Numbered from the stretch's first letter, positions 7,468-14,505 are shown. The stretch: 18,206 bases of DNA from Gammaproteobacteria bacterium (GCA_029937335.1 JAPYQD010000005.1:1-18206), one strand, 5' to 3'. Numbers and translations: made by a program. Notes: a model not told the origin generated them from the letters alone.

Positions 7468-7817
7468 GATGTACTCCCCCCATTAGCGCGATCTGATAAT
7501 ACTGTAGCAATGGTAGCTGAATGTTCATCCAATTTTTCGCTAACTCCCACCATAGTAGTAGCCACCTCGATCGTGTCATTCAAAGCCGTAATTGAACTGG
7601 TATTTTCGGCAATGCCTACACCAGCAGACAGCATTTCTTTGAAATAACGTTTAATATTAAGTGCAGCTCTTAGAGTGCGCTGCAGTAGGAAGATGGCTAA
7701 AGGCACAATCGCAACAACCACGATAATCAAGACCGCTTGCCATATAAAGTAAACTTCATCAGGTAAAGTCTTGAGGCTTGGATCAATGCCATTAATATAA
7801 GTAAGTAAGTATTCCAT
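7464..7817 (-). CDS. Small single-span membrane protein 4 of 5
   Basis: A 117-residue protein with a 22-residue polar N-terminus, a span at about 23-46 (FIWQAVLIIVVVAIVPLAIF), then a basic stretch (LQRTLRAALNIKRYFK) that places the tail inside the cell by the positive-inside rule. The tail has GIAENTSSITALNDTI, again the NTxxI pattern, and ends in a Ser/Gly-rich tip. AGAGGT precedes its ATG, which shares one base with the stop of the gene before it (TAATG). It belongs to the same set as its neighbours by layout and motif rather than by high identity. No catalytic motif is visible. Confidence 0.8.
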   Translation of the reverse strand: MEYLLTYINGIDPSLKTLPDEVYFIWQAVLIIVVVAIVPLAIFLLQRTLRAALNIKRYFKEMLSAGVGIAENTSSITALNDTIEVATTMVGVSEKLDEHSATIATVLSDRANGGSTS

Positions 7818-8110
7818 TATTGATACCTCTTTTGAGCGACAGCGGCATTAATAACGCCAACTAAATTGTCATCAACTGCAACCAATCCACCTGCAATTTT
7901 AGTGAGATTTTCATTTGCCCTAACAACCTGAGGCGTTAAGTGCCCTGTCTCTGATTCAATAGCGCGCAGTCCCAAACGAAGCTTGGCCAGATAACTGGTT
8001 GGAGTTCCGCCAATTGCCTTAAGAGCGCTACTAATTTTAATTAGTGCATAAGCCAAGACTAGAAAAAATACAATCACTAGTAAGGCTGTTAATATGGTCA
8101 TAAGTAACAT
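7817..8110 (-). CDS. Small single-span membrane protein 3 of 5
   Basis: A 97-residue protein with an N-terminal span (about 3-26, MTILTALLVIVFFLVLAYAL) followed by a Lys-containing linker and a helical tail. The tail reads AIESETGHLTPQV and later NENLTKIAGGLVAVDDNLVGVI; the latter is close to the KLAGGLIAIKEN and LAAIVGV parts of member 5. The NT of the shared motif is ET here. CAGGAGAT lies 6 bases before the ATG. Translational coupling to the next gene (TAATG overlap) shows that it is made together with it. Function is inferred only from the operon. Confidence 0.8.
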   Translation of the reverse strand: MLLMTILTALLVIVFFLVLAYALIKISSALKAIGGTPTSYLAKLRLGLRAIESETGHLTPQVVRANENLTKIAGGLVAVDDNLVGVINAAVAQKRYQ

Positions 8111-8126
8111 ATTCTATCTCCTGTAG

Positions 8127-8462
8127 TTATAACAAGCAGCTTGGGCATCCATCACAACCCTCAGCATGTTTCTTGATAGCTGCAGCGCCATCATTAATGG
8201 TTAACGCATGGACCAAGATTTTATCTATATCTTCATTGATTCGATATAGTGTGGGGATATGAATGGTGTTATTAGCAACCATTTGTCCAGTGTCCCATAT
8301 CTTAGAAGCAACACCATCAATGATGACAGCTTCACGATAAATTAGCCACAACAACAGTGCAACCACAAGACTCACAACAAGCCCAATAATTAACGCTGCA
8401 GTCCAAACAAAAGCGGCGGCAGCGGCGGCCTCTGTTGGTAGCATAGCAAGTAATCCTTCCAT
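8127..8462 (-). CDS. Small single-span membrane protein 2 of 5, with Cys-rich C-terminus
   Basis: A 111-residue protein with a short Ala-rich N-terminus, a long hydrophobic span (about 17-42) and a tail containing MVANNTIHIPTLYRINEDI, the clearest copy of the NTxxI pattern. It is the only member with a cysteine cluster: Cys103, Cys106 and Cys109 in the last nine residues (CDGCPSCLL). A CxxCxxC spacing could hold a metal ion or, with a partner, an iron-sulfur cluster, which would place a cofactor at the membrane face. AAGGGGAGT precedes the ATG. Function unknown. Confidence 0.82.
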   Translation of the reverse strand: MEGLLAMLPTEAAAAAAFVWTAALIIGLVVSLVVALLLWLIYREAVIIDGVASKIWDTGQMVANNTIHIPTLYRINEDIDKILVHALTINDGAAAIKKHAEGCDGCPSCLL

Positions 8463-8509
8463 ATTAATACTCCCCTTATTTAATTAACTAAATATTTTAT
8501 AGATTTAAA

Positions 8510-8800
8510 TCATTTCTTATCGTTTTTTGACAAGGCACCTAAAATAGCAACCGCATTGTCTTCAATTGCCTTAGCGCCCCCAAGTAGTTGAGAAGAAACT
8601 GAATGTGTGGCATTAAGTTGCCAAATAGATTTGGTGTTCTTCTCAATATCTACCACCACGTCTAAGGCGACAGCTGCAAGTTTTCTAATGCGATTTGCAC
8701 ACCAAATAACACCAATTAGCAATGCGGCGGCGGCAATAACTAGAACCACCGCTATGATCAGCCATACGAAAAAATAAAAGTAGATGTCTTCAGTTGTCAT
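8510..8800 (-). CDS. Small single-span membrane protein 1 of 5 (next to small subunit)
   Basis: A 96-residue protein with a span at about 9-34 (VWLIIAVVLVIAAAALLIGV is its core), then CANRIRKLAA, basic and so probably cytoplasmic. The tail has VDIEKNTKSIWQLNATHSV, again the NTxxI pattern, and a second helix KAIEDNAVAILGALSK. AAGGGGAAT precedes the ATG. It follows the small-subunit gene after 41 bases. Together with the next four genes it lies exactly where other hydrogenase operons have nothing, or a single cytochrome b gene downstream of the subunits. No haem-ligand histidine pair is present in the span, so it is not a cytochrome b. Confidence 0.8.
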   Translation of the reverse strand: MTTEDIYFYFFVWLIIAVVLVIAAAALLIGVIWCANRIRKLAAVALDVVVDIEKNTKSIWQLNATHSVSSQLLGGAKAIEDNAVAILGALSKNDKK

Positions 8801-8841
8801 AGAAATTCCCCTTAATTTGTTATGTATATATTATTTCAACT

Positions 8842-10146
8842 TTAAAGTAATTCTTCTGCTTTAGCAGTTTCCATTGCCCTTTCTTCAGAACGCTTAACAC
8901 CTGCTGCCATAACGGCACGACTTTTCAATTGGAGCTTTTGCTGCTGCTTAGTGCCACTAGGATGGAAAGGTGATCCAGATGTTTGAATCTTCTTATAAAA
9001 ATAATGAATCGTCTTCATAACAACGCCTGGTGCTTCAACATGACCCCAGCCACTCGGAATAGATTCAGTCTTTAACCAGCGGTTGGTCATATTACCTTTG
9101 CGTTGACTGATCTGTCGTAATGGACGAATAAAACTACCGACTATTCGGCTAGCAGTTCCTGAAATAAATTTACCCGGAGGAGCTTTATAAAAAGGTGCAA
9201 ATGCATCTGGAAATCCTGGCATGGTACAACCAATACAAATACCGCCAACATTCATACAACCGCCGTTATGGCCAAGTGACCCTCGCCTGGCGATATTACA
9301 CTGCACTACCGGGCCCCAACAACCTAATTCAACTAAACATTCTTGTTGTCCATATTCCTCGGCAAAAGTACCTTCTTCGTAAAATCCCGCTCGTGGACAA
9401 CCGCGGTGTACAGTTTCGTTAAACATCCAGGCAGGACGGCCCAACTCATCAAATTCAGGTAGTGGCCCGACACCTGCAAGAAACATTAATACCGCAGTAA
9501 TAGTTTCGGTAATATTATCACCAATTGGTGAACAACCTGGCACATTAACTACAGGAAGGCCAAGTGCACTACGGAAGTCTTTACCTAAGAAGTCCATCAC
9601 TCCCATTGCATTAGTAACATTACCAATTGCTGCAGGTACACCGCCCCAGGCTGCACAGGTGCCTACTGCAATAACCGCTGCAGCACCAGGTGCCAGTTCC
9701 TTGAGCATATCTGCCGTTGGATATGGGCGCCAACTACCATCACCTAGTAGCTCACCATCTTCATCCGTAAGGAATTGTGCGCCCATGGCTGAGAAATACC
9801 CGCCCGTTTCTTTTGCTATATCTTCATCGGCTACCGAACCTTCATACAAGACAACGTAGGTTGCACCTAATTCACCTCTAACAGCTTTGTAATACGGCTC
9901 CATAAAACGATGCCCTGCCTCTACGGCAAGAACAGGATGGTGGAGGATAATCTTCGGCAATCCTGGAATTTGCTGGTGGATTAATTGTTCAACACTAGGA
10001 TTTTTAGCACCGACTGCAGCAATAGAACAACCATCACAACTCATCCCTGCTAGCCAAAAAGCATGTACTTCTTTAATTGGCCCTGATTCATTGGCAAACA
10101 ATGGTGTGTGTTCATTACTTAACACTGTTTCGTCCTTATCGCTCAT
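8842..10146 (-). CDS. [NiFe]-hydrogenase small (iron-sulfur) subunit, Tat-less
   Basis: The 434-residue electron-transfer subunit. Proximal cluster ligands fit Cys37/Cys40 (AGMSCDGCS), Cys164 (GTCAAWGG) and Cys205 (VPGCSP). Distal ligands fit His247/Cys250 (HRGC), Cys270 and Cys276. Medial ligands fit Cys283, Cys304 and Cys307 (CIGC), and Cys297, seven residues before Cys304, sits where standard enzymes have the proline beside a [3Fe-4S] cluster, so a [4Fe-4S] medial cluster is predicted. There is no twin-arginine signal; the protein begins with a 25-residue charged segment, so the enzyme should stay in the cytoplasm. About 95 residues after the last cluster form a basic, helix-prone tail without a membrane span. 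AGCAGGT precedes the ATG. It is the first gene of the operon. Confidence 0.95.
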   Translation of the reverse strand: MSDKDETVLSNEHTPLFANESGPIKEVHAFWLAGMSCDGCSIAAVGAKNPSVEQLIHQQIPGLPKIILHHPVLAVEAGHRFMEPYYKAVRGELGATYVVLYEGSVADEDIAKETGGYFSAMGAQFLTDEDGELLGDGSWRPYPTADMLKELAPGAAAVIAVGTCAAWGGVPAAIGNVTNAMGVMDFLGKDFRSALGLPVVNVPGCSPIGDNITETITAVLMFLAGVGPLPEFDELGRPAWMFNETVHRGCPRAGFYEEGTFAEEYGQQECLVELGCWGPVVQCNIARRGSLGHNGGCMNVGGICIGCTMPGFPDAFAPFYKAPPGKFISGTASRIVGSFIRPLRQISQRKGNMTNRWLKTESIPSGWGHVEAPGVVMKTIHYFYKKIQTSGSPFHPSGTKQQQKLQLKSRAVMAAGVKRSEERAMETAKAEELL

Positions 10147-10179
10147 TTAAATACCTGCTATTTATATGTATTAAGCTAG

Positions 10180-10210
10180 ATTCTACTCCTTGCCCCAAGG
10201 TCAAGGTCAA
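10180..10210 (-). promoter_or_regulatory. MerR-type promoter of the hydrogenase operon
   Basis: Reading the minus strand, TTGACC (10210-10205) and TAGAAT (10185-10180) are separated by exactly 19 bases, the over-long spacer typical of MerR-regulated promoters. Inside the spacer is a dyad, CCTTG-N3-CAAGG (10200-10188), where a MerR-family dimer would bind. TTGACC is repeated directly. It lies between the MerR-family gene and the small-subunit ATG (34 bases downstream of the -10 box). The pattern is seen directly; control by the neighbouring regulator is inferred. Confidence 0.8.
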
Positions 10211-10230
10211 GCAATATATGTAAATAATAT

Positions 10231-10683
10231 TTATTTAATTGCACTACAAGTACAATTAATAAGTAATAAATCACAAATACAATTAGGTGGTCGTTCACGC
10301 GGAGTAGTAACCAACGCTTGAAACCTTGCTCCCAAATCTTCGCGTTTTCCTTGTAAAACCCCAAGATCCTGATCAATTGTAAATAATTTTTGGTCCAATA
10401 TAGAAGATAGGCTTTTGCGCAATAAACCCTTATCTGTATCCACTTTTAGCTGCTTTAACTCATCAATAGTCAAGCCGATGCGACGTAAACTGACAACCAG
10501 AAAGGCTCGCTTCACATGATCTTCATTATAAAATCGATAACCTGAGTTCGATCGAGCTGGATGCCCTATCAGACCAATTTTTTCATAAAATCGTAGTGTT
10601 TTTGTGGTGATATTTAACCTTTTTGCTAGTTCACCAATACGAATTAACTCAGTCGTTTTTAACGTGTGTTTGTTTACTGCCAT
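10231..10683 (-). CDS. MerR-family transcriptional regulator with CxC...CxC metal-site tail
   Basis: A 150-residue MerR-type activator. The winged-helix DNA-binding domain is clear: IRIGELAKRLNITTKTLRFY (14-33), EKIGLI, then GYRFYNEDHVKRAFLV. A dimerisation helix covers about 85-122. The tail holds Cys135, Cys137, Cys144 and Cys146 (CIC and CTC), placed where metal-sensing members carry their binding loop. The Cys of Zn/Hg/Pb sensors at the start of the dimer helix is absent (VDTDKG here), so the metal cannot be read off. It lies directly upstream of the hydrogenase operon on the same strand with a MerR-type promoter in between, and diverges from the CobW-type gene. Nickel or another metal is a plausible inducer. 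Confidence 0.88.
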   Translation of the reverse strand: MAVNKHTLKTTELIRIGELAKRLNITTKTLRFYEKIGLIGHPARSNSGYRFYNEDHVKRAFLVVSLRRIGLTIDELKQLKVDTDKGLLRKSLSSILDQKLFTIDQDLGVLQGKREDLGARFQALVTTPRERPPNCICDLLLINCTCSAIK

Positions 10684-10749
10684 CCAAATATCGACCCATC
10701 AAAAAAAATCTAAAGATATTACTAACTTTGTGTAGGTTAACATACAACA
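10684..10749. promoter_or_regulatory. Divergent intergenic region between regulator and CobW-type gene
   Basis: These 66 bases must hold both outward promoters. On the minus strand TTGTAT and TAATAT are 20 bases apart (a MerR-like spacing) with an imperfect dyad AACCT-N5-AAGTT-like sequence around 10722-10738, which could be an autoregulation site. No good plus-strand -35/-10 pair or Shine-Dalgarno sequence before the CobW-type ATG was seen. Confidence 0.3.
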
Positions 10750-11769
10750 ATGAAAAATATTGAAAAAGCGATTGACTTCACCATTATTACCGGTTTTCTA
10801 GGTGCAGGAAAATCTACCCTTCTTCAACATCTATTGACTGATCAGCACGGGAAAGAACTCGCAATTATCGTCAACGAATTTGGCGAGATCGGTATTGATG
10901 GTGCGCTAATATTAGATGAAGCTGGTGACCGAATGCTGGAAATGAACAACGGTTGTGTCTGTTGCGAAGTGCGTGATGATTTGGTAGTGGCCATTACAAA
11001 ATTACTTGATAATCGCAACAAAGGCTTGATTAACTTTAAACATATCGTCATGGAGACTACCGGTATCGCACGCCCCGGACCTATCGTTGAAACCTTGCAC
11101 TCGCCCAAGCTAAAACCTTTGGTCAATCTCAATGGAATTATTACTGTTGTTGATGCTTATTATATTGCCTCACAACTTGATGAATTTTCTGAAGCTCAAG
11201 AACAAATAGGTGTGGCTGATTATATTATTCTCAACAAAATTGACCTGATTGATGCTGAGAAATTACAACAAATTCAGCAGCGTGTCACATCTATGAATGC
11301 CCATGCACAATTACAATTGGCCAGTGAGTGTCAAATCGACATCCCGCCTTTATTTGATATTGTCAATAATTCCATGTCTCGCCTTAATGCTGGCTTTACA
11401 AGCGTCCCTACCTCACAACAAACAACAAACAGTCCTGCGATCAATACTCATCAACATAAACCCCATTTGGACAACATTAGCAGTTTGAGTATTGAAATTA
11501 AAGAACCTATACATAAGGAATTATTATTAGATTGGTTCTCTTTTTTTATTATGCGTTACGAAGAACGCTTGCTACGATTCAAAGGCATAATAAACTTCAA
11601 AGATCATGACAGGCGCACTATATTCCAAGGAATACACAGCCTATTTGAGGCCAAGCTTGATCGTAAGTGGCTTGATGGTGAGCAACCTATAACTAGAATC
11701 GTATTTATTGGTCGAGATTTACCCGAAGATGAAATACGTCAAGGGATCAACGATTGTATCTCTAAATAA
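10750..11769 (+). CDS. CobW/COG0523-type G3E GTPase (metal chaperone)
   Basis: A 339-residue G3E-family GTPase. Motifs: Walker A GFLGAGKST (15-23), the metal-binding CxCC motif Cys69/Cys71/Cys72 (NGCVCC), the family ETTG motif with Glu102 (ETTGIARP) and the base-specificity motif NKID (162-165). A linker with His234, His236 and His239 precedes the C-terminal CobW domain (about 245-335), which ends in FIGRDLPEDEIRQGI. COG0523 proteins hand Zn, Co or other metals to client enzymes using GTP, and HypB, the hydrogenase nickel GTPase, belongs to the same G3E family. It diverges from the MerR-type regulator, hinting at joint metal control. No clear Shine-Dalgarno sequence is visible. Which metal is delivered is not determinable here. 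Confidence 0.9.
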   Translation: MKNIEKAIDFTIITGFLGAGKSTLLQHLLTDQHGKELAIIVNEFGEIGIDGALILDEAGDRMLEMNNGCVCCEVRDDLVVAITKLLDNRNKGLINFKHIVMETTGIARPGPIVETLHSPKLKPLVNLNGIITVVDAYYIASQLDEFSEAQEQIGVADYIILNKIDLIDAEKLQQIQQRVTSMNAHAQLQLASECQIDIPPLFDIVNNSMSRLNAGFTSVPTSQQTTNSPAINTHQHKPHLDNISSLSIEIKEPIHKELLLDWFSFFIMRYEERLLRFKGIINFKDHDRRTIFQGIHSLFEAKLDRKWLDGEQPITRIVFIGRDLPEDEIRQGINDCISK

Positions 11770-11782
11770 CTATATCAAACTA

Positions 11783-12547
11783 TTATCGCTTTACTCCTGA
11801 CATATCTGCATCTGTAAGGTCCGCTCCTGTTAGGTCCGCTCCTGTTAAGTCTGCTCCCGAAAGATCTGCTTCCGTAAGATCAGCCCCTTTAAGATTTACA
11901 CCTTTAAGATCAGCACCAACGAAAGACGCGGAAATTAGATTGGCACCCGAAAAGTTTGCACCTTTAAACTTAGCTTTGGTAAAGTTTGCATACAAAAGGT
12001 TTGCATTGCTAAAATTCGCCTTGGTAAGATTAGTGTCTTTAAAGTCTGCCTCGATAAGAGTCGATCCAGATAAGTTTGCGCCTGATAGATTGGCAGATCT
12101 AAAGGAAATTTTACTGAGCATTGCCCGCTGAAGACTGGCATTTGTAAGGTCTGCTCTCGTCATTTTTGCCCTACTTAAATTTGCTTCAGTAAAATTTGTA
12201 TTTTGGAGATTGGCTCTTATAAGAATCGCATAGCTAAGATCAGCTTTTCTGAGGTCTGCATTACTCAGATCGGCCATAGTCAGATTGGCATCCATAAGGT
12301 TTGCTTCTGAAAGGTTGGCCTCAATAAGGTTTGTGAATAATAATTTTGCTTTCTTAAGGTTGGCTTTGCTAAGGCTGGCTTTACTTAGATTTGATCCACT
12401 TAAATTACAACGTTCACATTGATTTGACGCTTTAAGCTTAAGAATGTGCTTTTGATTAGGCTCAATAACTACCTTTATTGGTGTAGCCGCAATTGATAAT
12501 GAAAATAATGAATAAATTAAAACGAAAGAGAAAGTTTTTAATAACAC
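11783..12547 (-). CDS. Exported pentapeptide-repeat protein
   Basis: A 254-residue protein with a GTG start (AAGGAGT 7 bases upstream), a signal peptide (about 1-20, ending SLSIA) and then about 40 tandem pentapeptides of the A(D/N)LxX type from residue 48 to the end, the form that builds a right-handed quadrilateral beta-helix. The entry CERCNLSG (44-51) is a known lead-in for many such proteins. The DNA shows this as degenerate 15-base repeats, most regular near 11810-11870. Some pentapeptide proteins mimic DNA and protect gyrase, but a secretory signal argues against that here. The role of the exported class is unknown. It ends 13 bases from the facing CobW-type gene. Confidence 0.9.
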   Translation of the reverse strand: MLLKTFSFVLIYSLFSLSIAATPIKVVIEPNQKHILKLKASNQCERCNLSGSNLSKASLSKANLKKAKLLFTNLIEANLSEANLMDANLTMADLSNADLRKADLSYAILIRANLQNTNFTEANLSRAKMTRADLTNASLQRAMLSKISFRSANLSGANLSGSTLIEADFKDTNLTKANFSNANLLYANFTKAKFKGANFSGANLISASFVGADLKGVNLKGADLTEADLSGADLTGADLTGADLTDADMSGVKR

Positions 12548-12632
12548 GCTGTACTCCTTAAATTAAAAATTTCCAGATTCTCATTAAATCACAATCAGAA
12601 TTTCTGAATTCTAATGCGCCCTTATAAATTAA

Positions 12633-12663
12633 AAATCATAGTTATTTAAAATAACTATGATTT
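12633..12663 (-). terminator. Intrinsic terminator after the first DsrE-fold gene
   Basis: Two exact 14-base complementary arms (12633-12646, 12650-12663) enclose a 3-base loop. On the minus strand the stem leads into TTTTTAATTT. It lies 27 bases beyond the stop of the upstream gene on that strand and separates it from the pentapeptide gene. The stem is AT-rich, so its strength is uncertain. Confidence 0.7.
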
Positions 12664-12690
12664 AAAGAACGCTGGAAAAACTTTTATCTT

Positions 12691-13146
12691 TTAAAAGAAC
12701 AATGCTAAATATTTATAATCTTGCATTTGCAATTTAACGATGTGTGCCGGACCAACCTTAACATGCTTTACACCAGCTACTAGATCAGTAGGTAATTTAT
12801 GTTTCTTCATCATTTTTTGAATACTAGCATCCGCAGTAAACACAACACCTCGCTTCATTAGTTTCTTGATATTTTTAGCATATTTTCCATCTTTAGCCAG
12901 CATACTAAATGCAGGACCAATAGCAACCACTTCAAGCGTTGCTTTATCTTTAAACTCATCCATTACCCAACCCACTCGCTTTAATGTTCGGCCTTGAGCT
13001 CTAGCGTCATTACTGCTCATTTGCACCACAATTTTTGCATGATCTGCGTTCGAGCCGTCCATCATGGCAGATGCACTACCAGTTAGAAGACCAAAAGCCA
13101 CAATAGCCGAAAATAGTGATTTGTATAGTTTGTTAATGTTAATCAT
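12691..13146 (-). CDS. Exported DsrE-fold protein without cysteine, copy 1
   Basis: A 151-residue protein with a signal peptide (about 1-21 of the chosen start, ending GSASA) and a DsrE/DsrF-like domain. LEVVAIGPAF matches the family's VVxxGPG strand, LMKRGVVFTAD the 'rGV.f.aC' strand, and HVKVGPAHIVKLQMQDYKYL the closing LQ.xGY block. The sulfur-carrying cysteine is Asp here and the mature protein has no Cys at all. I start at the ATG at 13144-13146 because the ATG 18 bases upstream overlaps the Shine-Dalgarno sequence (AGGAGA) itself, and this gives the same length as the second copy. A periplasmic location is predicted. Sulfur relay is ruled out as drawn; the function is unknown. Confidence 0.78.
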   Translation of the reverse strand: MININKLYKSLFSAIVAFGLLTGSASAMMDGSNADHAKIVVQMSSNDARAQGRTLKRVGWVMDEFKDKATLEVVAIGPAFSMLAKDGKYAKNIKKLMKRGVVFTADASIQKMMKKHKLPTDLVAGVKHVKVGPAHIVKLQMQDYKYLALFF

Positions 13147-13350
13147 TTTTTTATCTCTCCTCAATTGTTATGATGATGAATTTACCTCTCCATCTTTTTT
13201 TATATGACGAAACCTTTTATTAATTTCACACATTAAACCTTACCTTCAGGACAAGGTTTGTTAAATAATATCATAACAAATGTGCATTAATATAATTTTT
13301 ACACATTAATTCTTTGTGGGAATAATTTAGGATTATTTTTAGCAAAACAA

Positions 13351-14418
13351 TTAATATTTCCAGAGTTCGAATTTATTCCAACTAGCTTTTGCAGCTTTAC
13401 TTGCTTCAGCATCATCACTTTCATAGGCTTTCTTGATCCAAAATTTGGCTTTAGTCATATCTTTCGTTACGCCTTCACCGTGTTGATACATCACTCCTAA
13501 ATTGTATTGTGCATTAGCATATCCTCGCCTAGCTAATTTACGATACCATTTGACTGCCTCCTTATCATCTTCTAAAACACCTTTACCTCCCAGGTCATAC
13601 ATGAGAGCCGAATTATATTGAGCGTCAGCATATCCTTGTTCGGCGGCTTTTAGATACCATTTAAGTGCCTCTATATCATTCTCTAAGACACCATCAACAC
13701 CATTGTCGTACATCACCCCTAAATTATTTTGAGCATAAATATTGCCTTTTTCGGCAGATTTTAAATACCAGCTAAGTGCCACTTGATTGTCCTTAACAAC
13801 ACCTTGGCCGGTGTTGTACATCACTGCCAAATTATTTTGAGCATAAATATTTCCTTGCTCAGCGGCTTTGAGAAACCATTTAATAGCGATTTCATAATCT
13901 TTTAAAACACCTTTACCCTTGGCATGCCTCCAGCCCAACGTATATTGAGCATCAGCATATCCTTGATCAGCAGCTTTTCGATACCATTTAAGTGCTGCTT
14001 TATCGTCTTTTTGAATGCCCTTACCACCTCTGTCATACATTACTGCTAAATTATTTTGAGCATTTACATATCCTTGCTCAGCAGCTTTTAAATACCATTG
14101 AAGTGCTTTATTATCATCCTCCGCAACTCCTTCTATACCTTTGTCGTACATCACACCTAAATTATTTTGGGCATAAATATTGCCTTGCTCGGCAGCTTTT
14201 AGGTACCACATAAGAGCCTCTTTGTCATCTTCTGCAACACCCCTTCCTGTGTCATACATGACTGCCAAATCGTATTGAGCATTAGCATCCCCATTATTAG
14301 CTAATGAATAGGTTTGAACAAGATAACTAAAGTCAGAATTAAATATTGAACTTACATCCTTATCAGCATGGGTAAAAGTGGTGACACTTAAGCTAGTTAC
14401 TAGCAACAAAGGTAGCAA
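13351..14418 (-). CDS. Exported Sel1-repeat protein, probable ATA start upstream
   Basis: A TTG-start reading gives 355 residues with a hydrophobic start ending TFTHA (a signal peptide cleaved near residue 18), followed by eight to nine Sel1 repeats of 36-38 residues (NAQYDLAVMYDTGRGV, KEALMWYLKAAEQG and relatives). An upstream in-frame ATA (14434-14436), six bases after AGGAG, adds MKLITT and completes the basic head of the signal peptide, so the real start is probably 14436. Repeats are also visible in the DNA as about 108-111-base units. Sel1 proteins act as scaffolds; an outer-membrane or periplasmic interaction role is likely. A sigma-70 promoter lies 40-70 bases upstream. The 13165-13350 gap behind it has only weak dyads (for example 13235-13259). 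Confidence 0.88.
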   Translation of the reverse strand: MLPLLLVTSLSVTTFTHADKDVSSIFNSDFSYLVQTYSLANNGDANAQYDLAVMYDTGRGVAEDDKEALMWYLKAAEQGNIYAQNNLGVMYDKGIEGVAEDDNKALQWYLKAAEQGYVNAQNNLAVMYDRGGKGIQKDDKAALKWYRKAADQGYADAQYTLGWRHAKGKGVLKDYEIAIKWFLKAAEQGNIYAQNNLAVMYNTGQGVVKDNQVALSWYLKSAEKGNIYAQNNLGVMYDNGVDGVLENDIEALKWYLKAAEQGYADAQYNSALMYDLGGKGVLEDDKEAVKWYRKLARRGYANAQYNLGVMYQHGEGVTKDMTKAKFWIKKAYESDDAEASKAAKASWNKFELWKY

Positions 14419-14476
14419 TGTTGTTATTAATTTTATGACCTACTCCTAAATATATTTACTTTGAATATTGCTTGTT

Positions 14477-14505
14477 ACTATACTCATAAGATTATTTAAT
14501 ATCAA
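14477..14505 (-). promoter_or_regulatory. Sigma-70-type promoter of the Sel1-repeat gene
   Basis: On the minus strand TTGATA (14505-14500) and TATAGT (14482-14477) are 17 bases apart, each matching five of six consensus positions. The expected transcript start is about 14470, with AGGAG following at 14447-14443. Confidence 0.65.

Noticed and set aside
8842..10146. Tat signal peptide on the small subunit
   Set aside because: The N-terminus is acidic, has no twin arginine and no hydrophobic core.
11800..12400. Regular short DNA repeats resembling a repeat array
   Set aside because: They are the 15-base units of a coding pentapeptide protein, not a CRISPR (no constant repeat plus unique spacers).
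13235..13259. AAACCTT-N11-AAGGTTT dyad as terminator or operator
   Set aside because: Loop is long and no T-run follows; kept only as a weak dyad between the Sel1 and DsrE-fold genes.
13490..14290. Repeated about 108-111-base units
   Set aside because: Explained by Sel1 repeats in the coding sequence.
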